Origin: JBBDJG01 sp040880005
GTDB taxonomy: Bacteria; Actinomycetota; Thermoleophilia; Solirubrobacterales; JBBDJG01
NCBI GenBank assembly: GCA_040880005.1
Contig: JBBDJG010000002.1
Coordinates: 1 to 51,313 of the forward strand
Direction: 5' to 3'
Length of the DNA stretch: 51,313 nucleotides
Shown here: piece by piece, positions 17,496-24,476 of the stretch
Layout: each line of letters starts with the position of its first letter
How positions within the stretch are numbered: the stretch's first letter is position 1
Notes under the pieces: model-generated
Told to the model about the DNA's origin: nothing
Seen by the model: only the letters and a program-made list of their open reading frames with translations
The model's database searches: none
Made by a program: the position numbers and the translations under genes

Positions 17496-18296
17496 CTAGT
17501 CCAAGGTAGCAGCCGCCAGAAGCAGGGCATCACGGTTCTCGGCCACGTCGTGGACCCTGAACATCGAGGCCCCTCGCTGGTAGGCGATCAGGTTGGCCGC
17601 GAGGGTACCGGCCCCCCGCTCTCGCTCAGGCCGGCCCGTGATAGCGCCGATGAAGCGCTTGCGGGAGGCTCCGATCAGCACCGGCCGGCCGATCGCGACG
17701 ATCTCGTCCAGACGCCGCAGCAGAGCCAGATTGTGCTCCAGCGCCTTGCCAAAGCCGATCCCCGGGTCGAGCCAGATTCGATCCTCGGCCACGCCTTGGC
17801 GAACCGCGAAATCGAGTCGCTGCTCCAGGAATCTCTTGACATCACTTACTACATCGGCATATCGCGGGTTCTCTTGCATGGTTCCGGGTTCGCCCAGCAT
17901 ATGCATGAGGCACAGTTCGGCTGACGACGCAGCCACCACCTCGGCCATCGCCGGATCGCCGCGCAGAGCGGTGACGTCGTTGACAAACCGAGCCCCGGCT
18001 GCCAGTGCGCTGCCGACTACCCCGGCCTTGCTGGTGTCGATCGAGATCGCGATCCCGGCCTCTGAGAGCCCTTCCAGGACCGGCAGCACCCGCCGCAGCT
18101 CCTCGTCGAGGGAAACCGGCTCCGCCCCGGGGCGAGTGGACTCGCCGCCCACGTCGACCAGGTCGGCGCCCTGCGCGACCATGGCGCGGGCATGGGCCTC
18201 GGCGGCGGCCGGATCGAGGAAATCGCCACCGTCGGAGAAGGAGTCGGGGGTCACGTTGAGCACCCCCATAATCGCCGGGCGCTGGAAGCGGGTCAC
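17496..18296 (-). CDS. folP: Dihydropteroate synthase
   Basis: 266 residues, TIM barrel, joins p-aminobenzoate to the pterin diphosphate (the sulfonamide target). Motifs: IMGVLNVTPDSFSDGGDF at the N terminus, VDVGGESTRPGAEPVS, the ISIDTSKAGV strand, FVNDVTALRGD, LMHMLGEPGTMQENPRY, WLDPGIGFGKALEHN, and IGASRKRFIGAITG near the end. It leads the folP-folB-folK-coaX minus-strand run, in the same order as in Bacillus. Confidence 0.97.
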   Translation of the reverse strand: MTRFQRPAIMGVLNVTPDSFSDGGDFLDPAAAEAHARAMVAQGADLVDVGGESTRPGAEPVSLDEELRRVLPVLEGLSEAGIAISIDTSKAGVVGSALAAGARFVNDVTALRGDPAMAEVVAASSAELCLMHMLGEPGTMQENPRYADVVSDVKRFLEQRLDFAVRQGVAEDRIWLDPGIGFGKALEHNLALLRRLDEIVAIGRPVLIGASRKRFIGAITGRPERERGAGTLAANLIAYQRGASMFRVHDVAENRDALLLAAATLD

Positions 18297-18353
18297 GATT
18301 CCAGCCTACTAGCGCGGTGTCGACCACACTGGACCCGAGTCGACTGGGAACAA

Positions 18354-18725
18354 TCAGCTCACAGCACTTGATGCGGCCTCCACGAAGGATGCCGCCTCCG
18401 TCACGACTTCGGTGGCAACGCCCTCGTCGATTCGCTCCGCCTCGTAGTCACCACGCTCGCGCAGTCGCTGGGCGCGGGCCACCGCTGCAGGCCACGAATC
18501 GTTCAGCTCGCCGGCGTGGATGAACACCTCGTTGAACTTGGTCCACAGTCCGCTGTGCGTCCTGGTGGAGATGTCGCGCTCGCTCAGCGCCCCTTGCGCT
18601 GCCTCCACCATCGCATAGTAGGCGCGCGAAACCGCGTCTTCGAACAGGCCTTCCCCGAGCAGAAGCCGGGCGCTGCGAAGCGAGCGCCTCGCCCGCCAGA
18701 AGTACTCTTCGGAGCGCGGGCTCAC
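18354..18725 (-). CDS. HEPN-domain protein, probable toxin partner of the adjacent MNT nucleotidyltransferase
   Basis: 123 residues from GTG 18725, whose GTGA overlaps the stop of the upstream nucleotidyltransferase by four bases. The HEPN signature is the helix SRAYYAMVEAAQGALSERDI followed by TRTHSGLWTKFNEVFI. R-x6-H (RDISTRTH) could be the RNase-type motif of toxic HEPN proteins, but its placement is not certain. HEPN proteins paired with minimal nucleotidyltransferases act as RNase toxins silenced by AMPylation in the studied cases. Other HEPN-MNT pairs have no known toxicity, so the role is inferred from the family. Confidence 0.75.
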   Translation of the reverse strand: MSPRSEEYFWRARRSLRSARLLLGEGLFEDAVSRAYYAMVEAAQGALSERDISTRTHSGLWTKFNEVFIHAGELNDSWPAAVARAQRLRERGDYEAERIDEGVATEVVTEAASFVEAASSAVS

Positions 18726-19090
18726 AGCGGCTCGCCGCAGAGAATGATCTTGTCCCGATCGACCTCCTGGATGAAGAAAGCCTCGATCGCCCGACGGTTC
18801 GCGAGCCATTCCAGGTCATAGGTGATGACCTTGAGAAGCAGCCATCTCCCATGCCGGCGCTCGACCCTGTAGGCGATGTCGAACACCCGCTTGTCCCAGG
18901 CTGCTCGATCCTCGTCCACGATCACGAGTATGTCGACGTCGGAGCCCTCGGTCGCGGTCGCTCGCGCCCGCGAGCCGTAGAGCCAAACGGCCCGGAGGTG
19001 AGACCCGAGCTCGCGCTTCAACTCTGCCACGAACTCGTCCAGGAGGCGACGCTCGTCGCTGTCGAGCTGCGCCTCTGCCAAGGCCGACAT
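18722..19090 (-). CDS. Minimal nucleotidyltransferase (MNT), probable antitoxin of the MNT-HEPN pair
   Basis: 122 residues. The catalytic signature GS-x10-DxD is complete: GSRARATATEGSDVDILVIVD. A third acidic position is probably in VITYDLEWLAN. In characterised pairs (MntA-HepT) this enzyme AMPylates and neutralises the HEPN partner. I start at ATG 19090, just before the family's N-terminal helix. A TATACT lies six bases upstream, the spacing of an actinobacterial leaderless transcript. The stop overlaps the HEPN start. The pair sits in an insertion between the folate operon and tandem surface-protein genes. Confidence 0.8.
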   Translation of the reverse strand: MSALAEAQLDSDERRLLDEFVAELKRELGSHLRAVWLYGSRARATATEGSDVDILVIVDEDRAAWDKRVFDIAYRVERRHGRWLLLKVITYDLEWLANRRAIEAFFIQEVDRDKIILCGEPL

Positions 19091-19096
19091 GAGCCG

Positions 19097-19102
19097 AGTA
19101 TA
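19097..19102 (-). promoter_or_regulatory. -10 element for a probably leaderless MNT-HEPN transcript
   Basis: TATACT on the minus strand, exactly six bases before the MNT ATG. With a normal -10 to start distance the first transcribed base would be the A of ATG. No -35 of consensus type is visible, and no Shine-Dalgarno can fit. Confidence 0.4.
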
Positions 19103-19160
19103 GGCACCGCGGCGCCCGCCCTTCGGGATCCTGCGGCCGCGGACGGGTGACCTACACGGG

Positions 19161-19605
19161 CTAGAGGCAGTTGTCGCCGAACTGGAACACCGCAGCGGAG
19201 ATGTCGCCGCCGCTGGTCGCACCGTCGGGTGGTCCGAGCAGCAGCGGGTTCTCAGGCTGAGCGCCACCGCGATCGTAGGCGGGGTGGTAGTTCGACCTGG
19301 TGCCGGGCGGCACCACGGCGGGGTTGGGCCTGGACAATGGGTCGCTCGACCGGTTGAAGCTGCCCGGCCCCGAGTCGTTGGAGCCGAAGCGCTTGACCAC
19401 GCCCGCGATGTCGCTTCCGGCAACGGCCCGGTCGCGGCCGAGCGCCGTGCCCGTGGGCACGTCCATGAAGTCCCACAAGCTCACTGGATTCCGCCAGCCG
19501 CCGGCTGGGGCCCGAACTCCTGGCCGTCGGTGCAACCGTCGCTGTCGCTGTCCGAAACTGCTGGATCGGAGCCGAAACCGAACTGGCCTCCGCCCGCAGC
19601 GGCGA
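19161..19605 (-). pseudogene. Decayed third copy of the CSLREA/beta-helix surface protein (C-terminal remnant only)
   Basis: Translating the minus strand gives the C-terminal domain shared by the two intact upstream copies: NPVSLWDFMDVPTGTALGRDRAVAG, then NYHPAYDRGG, then GGDISAAVFQFGDNCL and a stop at 19161. The preceding calcium-repeat remnant (SDSDSDGCTDGQEFGPQ) is in a different frame and runs into TGA near 19485, so there is a frameshift. No N-terminal signal, CSLREA motif or beta-helix remains. The fragment abuts the stop of the second copy, whose ending NCLAS is two residues longer than the NCL of the other copies. This looks like tandem duplication followed by deletion. Confidence 0.75.
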
Positions 19606-21966
19606 TCAGCTCGCCAAGCAGTTGTGCCCGAACTGCACCACCACAGCGGAGATGTCGCCGCCCGAGATCGATCCGTCTGGAGGAAGCAGGCGCAGCGGGT
19701 CGCCCATGGCGCTGCCGCCGCGGTCGGCCGAGGCGTGGTAGCCGGACATCGACGTCGGTGCCGTGAGGGCCTCCGCCAAAGCATCAGCTTCGTCAGGCGC
19801 TCCGCCGGCGCGCACGGAGCCGAACCGAACCACCACCGCGCCGATGTCGCCGCCCGAGACCGACCGGTCCCGCTGCGCCGGCGCCCCCGTCCACTGGTCG
19901 GCGAAGTCCCAGAAGTAGGTGGGGTCGCGCATGCCGCCCTGAGCTGCGTTCGGACCCAGCTCACGTCCGTCTCTACAGCCATCTGAGTCCGTGTCCGGCT
20001 CGTCTTCCACCGCCCCAATGTCGCACCTCAGGCGCTGGGGGCGGACGACGCCACGCTGGTCACTTGTAGGCGGCGGGCAGTCGCCGGTGGGGGGAGTGGG
20101 GGGACCAGCGTCAATCGCCGGACTCCCTGCAGCCAGAGCGTGGGTGAGGGTCGGGCCTCCGTTGTCCTCCAGCGGGCCGAGGCTTGGGTCAGTGTCCTGG
20201 AGGTCGCCCAGGCTACCAATGGAGCAGCTCATGTCACTGCTCAGGTTGTATCCGGCTGACGTCATAGGACCGAAGCAGTTACCGGGGACATTGTTGGTGA
20301 GGGTGTTGCTCGCGACGATCGTGTTCCCTAGTGTCACACTGCCGGGGGTTGTGCCGATCAAGAAGTTCAGGATGCCGCCGCCGCTCTCAGTGGCTTTGTT
20401 GTAGGCGATCGTGCTGCTTCGGGCAGTGGTACCGCCGCTTGGCTCGCCCGCGACGTCGTGGTCGAGGATGCCACCGCCCAGGGTGGCCTGATTGCCGCTT
20501 ACGGTGGTGTTTGTGAGGTCGAGCTTTCCGCCGTGGTTGTGAAGGCCGCCGCCGTTCGCGCCTTTGTTAGCACTGACGGTACTGGAGTTGAGCGTGAGAG
20601 TGCCGGCGCTCCAGGCACCGCCGCCGTTCGTGTCTGCGGAGTTGCCGCTGATCGTACTATCCGTCGCATCCAGCGTTGCGTCCTTGTTGACCCAGACGCC
20701 GCCGCCCTCGCCTTGGTCTACACCGACGCCTACCGGCGCGGTGGCCCTGTTGCCCGCGACGGTGCTGCCGCGGAGGGTCACAGCCGCCTGCTCGCCTTTG
20801 TTGTAGATACCACCGCCGTTGCCAAGGCTGGAGGTGTTATTCCTAATATCGCTTCCGTTGAGACTTACCGAAGCGGGCGCCGGCAATCCGATGGGGTCCA
20901 CGGAACTGTTGTAAATACCACCGCCGTGAGTCGCTGTGTTTCCCGACACGGCGCTGTTGTTGAGGACGAGTTCGCTTTGACCGCCCGAGTTCTCACGTGC
21001 GTGACGGTGCGTGTATACGCCGCCGCCGACATCCGTTGATGTGTTGCTGGCAACGGCGCTGTTGTTGAGGACTACCGTTCCCTCCCACCCCCAGTACACA
21101 ATGCTCCGCACGTTGTAGATGCCGCCTCCCCTTCCAGCGCTGATCATGTTGTCCCGCACGGTACTGTCGTTGAGAGTCACCCTGCCGTAGTTGTTGATAC
21201 CGCCCCCGTCCCAGTTCGCTGTGTTGTTGGCGACCGTGCTGTTGTTGAGGATCAGAGTGGCGTAGTAGTTGAAGATCCCACCGCCACCGATTCCGGGATT
21301 GAACGAGTGATTGCCGCTAACGGTACTGTCGTTGAGGATCAGCGTAGTCACCTGATTACCCCCGCCGAGGTTGTTGATCCCGGCGCCCTGGCCGTAGCTA
21401 CTACCCGCCGTATTCCCGCTAACAACTGTTCGGTTGAGGGTCAGCGTACTGGCAAAGTTGTCTATGCCGCCAGCGCCGTAATAGCCAAGACCGTTCCGGA
21501 TGGTTAGGGCAGATAGCTCCGTCGGCGCGGCAGTCCGGATGTGAAAGACTGCCCCAAGCTGTCCCCCATCGACGATGGTAGCCGCTGCGCCCGCGCCGGT
21601 GATGCTGACACTGTTCCCAGCTGTGATGTCCAGGTCCCCGCTCGCGTTGAGATCCTCGTTCGCTCCAGCGATGCTCAGCGTGAAGACGCCTGACGGCAGA
21701 ATGATTGAGTCGGTATCCGGTGCGCTGCCCCCTGGACAGCCGCTAACACCCGCGTTCGTGTTGGACGCCTGAATCGCCTCGCGCAGCGAGCAGTCGCCGT
21801 CGGAGTTCAGCTCGTCGTTGGTCGTGTTGACGGAGATGGTCGCGGCCTGGGCTGCCTGGGCGTGAGCCAGGAACAGCAACAGGCATATCGCTCCGAGAAG
21901 GGCGAGCAGCCCAAGGGCGGTCGAGTGACTGCCATGTGTCGAGCGAGGTGTGCGAGCTGCGAGCAT
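19606..21966 (-). CDS. Secreted CSLREA-domain right-handed beta-helix protein, second tandem copy
   Basis: 786 residues. A signal peptide (LLALLGAICLLLFLAHAQAAQA) is followed by the CSLREA motif at about 59-64 (DGDCSLREAIQASNT). Then come about 450 residues of Pmp-like beta-helix repeats such as LNNSTV-x-N and GGGIYN, and a short calcium-binding segment (DTDSDGCRDGRELG). The C-terminal domain has two GGDI-x-A-V-V-x-FG motifs flanking a GYHASADRGG segment, reminiscent of dockerin repeats. The family is found on cell surfaces or secreted; ligand unknown. AAGGAGA precedes the ATG. It follows the first copy by 21 bases, clearly one transcript. Confidence 0.85.
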   Translation of the reverse strand: MLAARTPRSTHGSHSTALGLLALLGAICLLLFLAHAQAAQAATISVNTTNDELNSDGDCSLREAIQASNTNAGVSGCPGGSAPDTDSIILPSGVFTLSIAGANEDLNASGDLDITAGNSVSITGAGAAATIVDGGQLGAVFHIRTAAPTELSALTIRNGLGYYGAGGIDNFASTLTLNRTVVSGNTAGSSYGQGAGINNLGGGNQVTTLILNDSTVSGNHSFNPGIGGGGIFNYYATLILNNSTVANNTANWDGGGINNYGRVTLNDSTVRDNMISAGRGGGIYNVRSIVYWGWEGTVVLNNSAVASNTSTDVGGGVYTHRHARENSGGQSELVLNNSAVSGNTATHGGGIYNSSVDPIGLPAPASVSLNGSDIRNNTSSLGNGGGIYNKGEQAAVTLRGSTVAGNRATAPVGVGVDQGEGGGVWVNKDATLDATDSTISGNSADTNGGGAWSAGTLTLNSSTVSANKGANGGGLHNHGGKLDLTNTTVSGNQATLGGGILDHDVAGEPSGGTTARSSTIAYNKATESGGGILNFLIGTTPGSVTLGNTIVASNTLTNNVPGNCFGPMTSAGYNLSSDMSCSIGSLGDLQDTDPSLGPLEDNGGPTLTHALAAGSPAIDAGPPTPPTGDCPPPTSDQRGVVRPQRLRCDIGAVEDEPDTDSDGCRDGRELGPNAAQGGMRDPTYFWDFADQWTGAPAQRDRSVSGGDIGAVVVRFGSVRAGGAPDEADALAEALTAPTSMSGYHASADRGGSAMGDPLRLLPPDGSISGGDISAVVVQFGHNCLAS

Positions 21967-21987
21967 GAAGTCTCCTTGGGTCGGCTT

Positions 21988-24378
21988 CTAAAGGCAGTTG
22001 TGCCCGAACTGTGCCACGGTCGCGGAGATGTCTCCGCCGGCGATCGAGCCGTCGGCGGGCTTTAGGTCCCAGGGCTCCCCTCCGGGGATCGTGCCGCCGC
22101 GGTCGTAGGCGGGGTGGTAGTTGGCGCGGGCGCCCGAGGGTGAGATGGGGGCATTGGGCGTGGAGAGCGGGTCGCTCGATCGGTCGAACTGGCCCGGCGT
22201 CGCATCGTTGGCCCCGAAGCGGGCCACAATGGCGCTTATGTCACCTCCCGCGACCGCCCGGTCTCTTGCAAGTGAAGAGCCGGTCGGCACGTCCATGAAG
22301 TCCCACAAGCTCAGGGGGTCGCGCTCGCCGCCCAGGGCAGGCTCGCTGCCCAGCTCTGCGTCGTCGGCGCAGCCATCTTTATCGCTATCGCGCTCGCAGG
22401 GATCGGTGCCGAGCGATGACTCCTCAGCGTTGGTTAGGCCGTCGCCATCGGGATCAGCGGCTGCATCATCGCCGAGTGGATCAAGGCAGGAGTCGGTCAG
22501 CTCGTATCCGTCGTTCAAGCCGTCGCCGTCCGTGTCGGGGTTGTTCGAGTCCGTGCCAAACTGCTGCTCACGGTCATCTGATACACCATCGCCGTCCGTA
22601 TCGACACCCTCAAAGGCTCCGATGTCGCACGCTTCGCCTTGAGGTCTGGAGACACCACGCTGGTCGGTCGACGGGCAGTCACTCGGGGGAATGGCATCGA
22701 TCGCTGGACTTCCGGCAAAGAGATGGTGGGTCTTTGTCGGACCGCCGTTGTCCTGGAGGGGCCCGAGCCTGGGATCGATGTCTTGGAGGTCGCCCAAGTC
22801 GGGATCGGTGAAGGAGCACGTGCTGTCGCTGGCCAGGTTGTGCCCTTGCGAGGCGATCGGGCCATCGCAGTCGCTTGGGTTCTGATTGAGGGCGTTGTTG
22901 GCGACAATCGTGTTCCGCAGGGAGACGCTGCCGAGCGGGTCTGAGACGACATAGACGCCGCCTCCCCTTGAAGTGACCGTATTGCCGGCGATCGTGCTGC
23001 TTGTGGCAGTGGTGCCGCCGCTTGGGCCGCCCGCGACGTCGTGGTCGAGGATGCCGCCGCCCCGGGTCGCATTGTTGCCGCTTACGGTCGCATTGGTGAG
23101 CGTCTGGGTTCCGCCGTGGTTGTGGAGGCCGCCGCCGTTTGTGGCGGTGTTGGCGCTGACGGTGCTGCCGCTTAGCATGAGGGTGCTGGCGCTCCAGACG
23201 CCACCGCCGCCAACGCCCCTGTTGCCGCTGATGGTGCTGGCATCGACGCTTGCCGAGCCAGCGTTCGAGATGGCGCCGCCGTCGGACGCTGTGGCTATGT
23301 TGCCGGCGAGGGTGCTGCGCCCAAGGGTTAGTGTGCCGTTGCTCCAGACGCCGCCGCCGCCCTGGGTGCCGCTCCCGGTCGCCCTGTTGCCGCTGACTGT
23401 GCTGTTGTTTAGGGTCGCGGTGGATCCGAACCCCGAGTTAACCCAGTTATAGATGCCGCCGCCACCTTCGCTGGCCGTGTTGCCGCTGACGGTGCTGTTG
23501 TCTAAGGTCAGCGTGCTGGATCTGAGGTTGGAGATACCTCCGCCGACCGAGGCGGATGTGTTGCCGCTGACAGTGCTGTTGTTTAGGGTCGCGCTGCTAG
23601 GGGAGCCGGGGTTGAGGATACCCCCGCCCCCGTACCAGAATGAGCCGCCGCTGTTCCCGCTAACGGTGCTGTTGTTGAGTTCCAGCTGGCCGATGTTGTA
23701 GATGCCCCCGCCGGCCAAAGAAGCCACGTTGCCGCTGACGGTCACATTGGTGAGCACAGCGTTCGCCGTTGGATCTCCTATGGCGAGGCCCCCACCGTAA
23801 TCTGCAGCCATGTTGGCGCTCACGACACTGTCGTTCAGTATCAGCGTCGATTGCGGATTCACGTTGATCCCGCCGCCAACGTCAAAGTCAACCTCGCCAT
23901 TACGGATTGTCAGGCCGGATATCTCCACGGTGACTCTCGGCTCGCCTCCACAGCAGTGGTTTGGGGCGATATGAAAGACTCCATCAAGATCAGCCCCGTC
24001 AACGATGGTGGCGTCTGCCCCGGCGCCATCGATGGTCAGGTCGGCGGTGATGTCCAGATCTCCCCTAGTGTTGTGGTTGGGGTAGTCGTCTCCAGCGATG
24101 CTGATGGTGTAGGTACCAGCCGGCACATCGACTGTGTCAGCACCGCTGCCGGCGGCGCAGCCACTAACCGCAGTGTCGGTATTGGACGCCTGAATCGCCT
24201 CGCGCAGCGAGCAGTCTCCATCAGAGTTCAGCTCGTCGTTGGTCGTGTTGACCGTGATGGTCGCGGCCTGGGCTGCGGGCGCCGCCAGCGCGAAGAGCGC
24301 GAGAGCGAGGCCAGCCACAAGCTTCGGCCAACCAACGGATCGGTTTTGGCGCACCCCAACTGCGATGCGAACCCACAT
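21988..24378 (-). CDS. Secreted CSLREA-domain right-handed beta-helix protein with thrombospondin-3-type repeats, first tandem copy
   Basis: 796 residues. Signal peptide VAGLALALFALAAPAAQAA, CSLREA motif at 56-61, then a long beta-helix of repeats like LNNSTVSGN and GGGI-N up to about residue 560. A calcium-binding TSP3-like stretch follows (DTDGDGVSDDRE, DTDGDGLNDGYE, DPDGDGLTNAEE, DSDKDGCADDAE). The C-terminal domain repeats RAVAGGDISAIVARFG and SIAGGDISATVAQFGHNCL around NYHPAYDRGG. GGGAGGGG is seven bases before the ATG and a strong promoter lies upstream, so it heads the surface-protein transcript. Likely an exported adhesin or matrix protein; this is inferred from architecture. Confidence 0.87.
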   Translation of the reverse strand: MWVRIAVGVRQNRSVGWPKLVAGLALALFALAAPAAQAATITVNTTNDELNSDGDCSLREAIQASNTDTAVSGCAAGSGADTVDVPAGTYTISIAGDDYPNHNTRGDLDITADLTIDGAGADATIVDGADLDGVFHIAPNHCCGGEPRVTVEISGLTIRNGEVDFDVGGGINVNPQSTLILNDSVVSANMAADYGGGLAIGDPTANAVLTNVTVSGNVASLAGGGIYNIGQLELNNSTVSGNSGGSFWYGGGGILNPGSPSSATLNNSTVSGNTSASVGGGISNLRSSTLTLDNSTVSGNTASEGGGGIYNWVNSGFGSTATLNNSTVSGNRATGSGTQGGGGVWSNGTLTLGRSTLAGNIATASDGGAISNAGSASVDASTISGNRGVGGGGVWSASTLMLSGSTVSANTATNGGGLHNHGGTQTLTNATVSGNNATRGGGILDHDVAGGPSGGTTATSSTIAGNTVTSRGGGVYVVSDPLGSVSLRNTIVANNALNQNPSDCDGPIASQGHNLASDSTCSFTDPDLGDLQDIDPRLGPLQDNGGPTKTHHLFAGSPAIDAIPPSDCPSTDQRGVSRPQGEACDIGAFEGVDTDGDGVSDDREQQFGTDSNNPDTDGDGLNDGYELTDSCLDPLGDDAAADPDGDGLTNAEESSLGTDPCERDSDKDGCADDAELGSEPALGGERDPLSLWDFMDVPTGSSLARDRAVAGGDISAIVARFGANDATPGQFDRSSDPLSTPNAPISPSGARANYHPAYDRGGTIPGGEPWDLKPADGSIAGGDISATVAQFGHNCL

Positions 24379-24407
24379 TGCTGCCCCTCCCTGCTTGTCC
24401 GTGCCGA

Positions 24408-24428
24408 GTGACGGCGCGAGCCCGTCAC
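24408..24428. repeat. Perfect 7-bp inverted repeat in the surface-operon leader
   Basis: GTGACGG (24408-24414) and CCGTCAC (24422-24428) flank a 7-base GC-rich loop and begin about three bases after the predicted transcription start of the surface-protein operon. No T-run follows, so it is more likely an operator or an mRNA-stabilising hairpin than a terminator. Confidence 0.45.
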
Positions 24429-24437
24429 TGCGCTGCG

Positions 24438-24466
24438 AGCATAGCTGCCCGCGAGTAGCCCGTCAA
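24438..24466 (-). promoter_or_regulatory. Promoter of the tandem CSLREA surface-protein operon
   Basis: Minus strand: -35 TTGACG (24466-24461), a 17-base spacer, then -10 TATGCT (24443-24438). The predicted start is near 24431, about 53 bases before the ATG. It lies directly behind ftsH. Confidence 0.65.
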
Positions 24467-24476
24467 GCCGAGTTGC

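Noticed and set aside
20000..24000. CRISPR or satellite repeat from the recurring GTTGTT/GCCGCC pattern
   Set aside because: The repetition is irregular and in frame with beta-helix protein repeats (LNNSTVSGN, GGGI-N); there are no uniform spacers.
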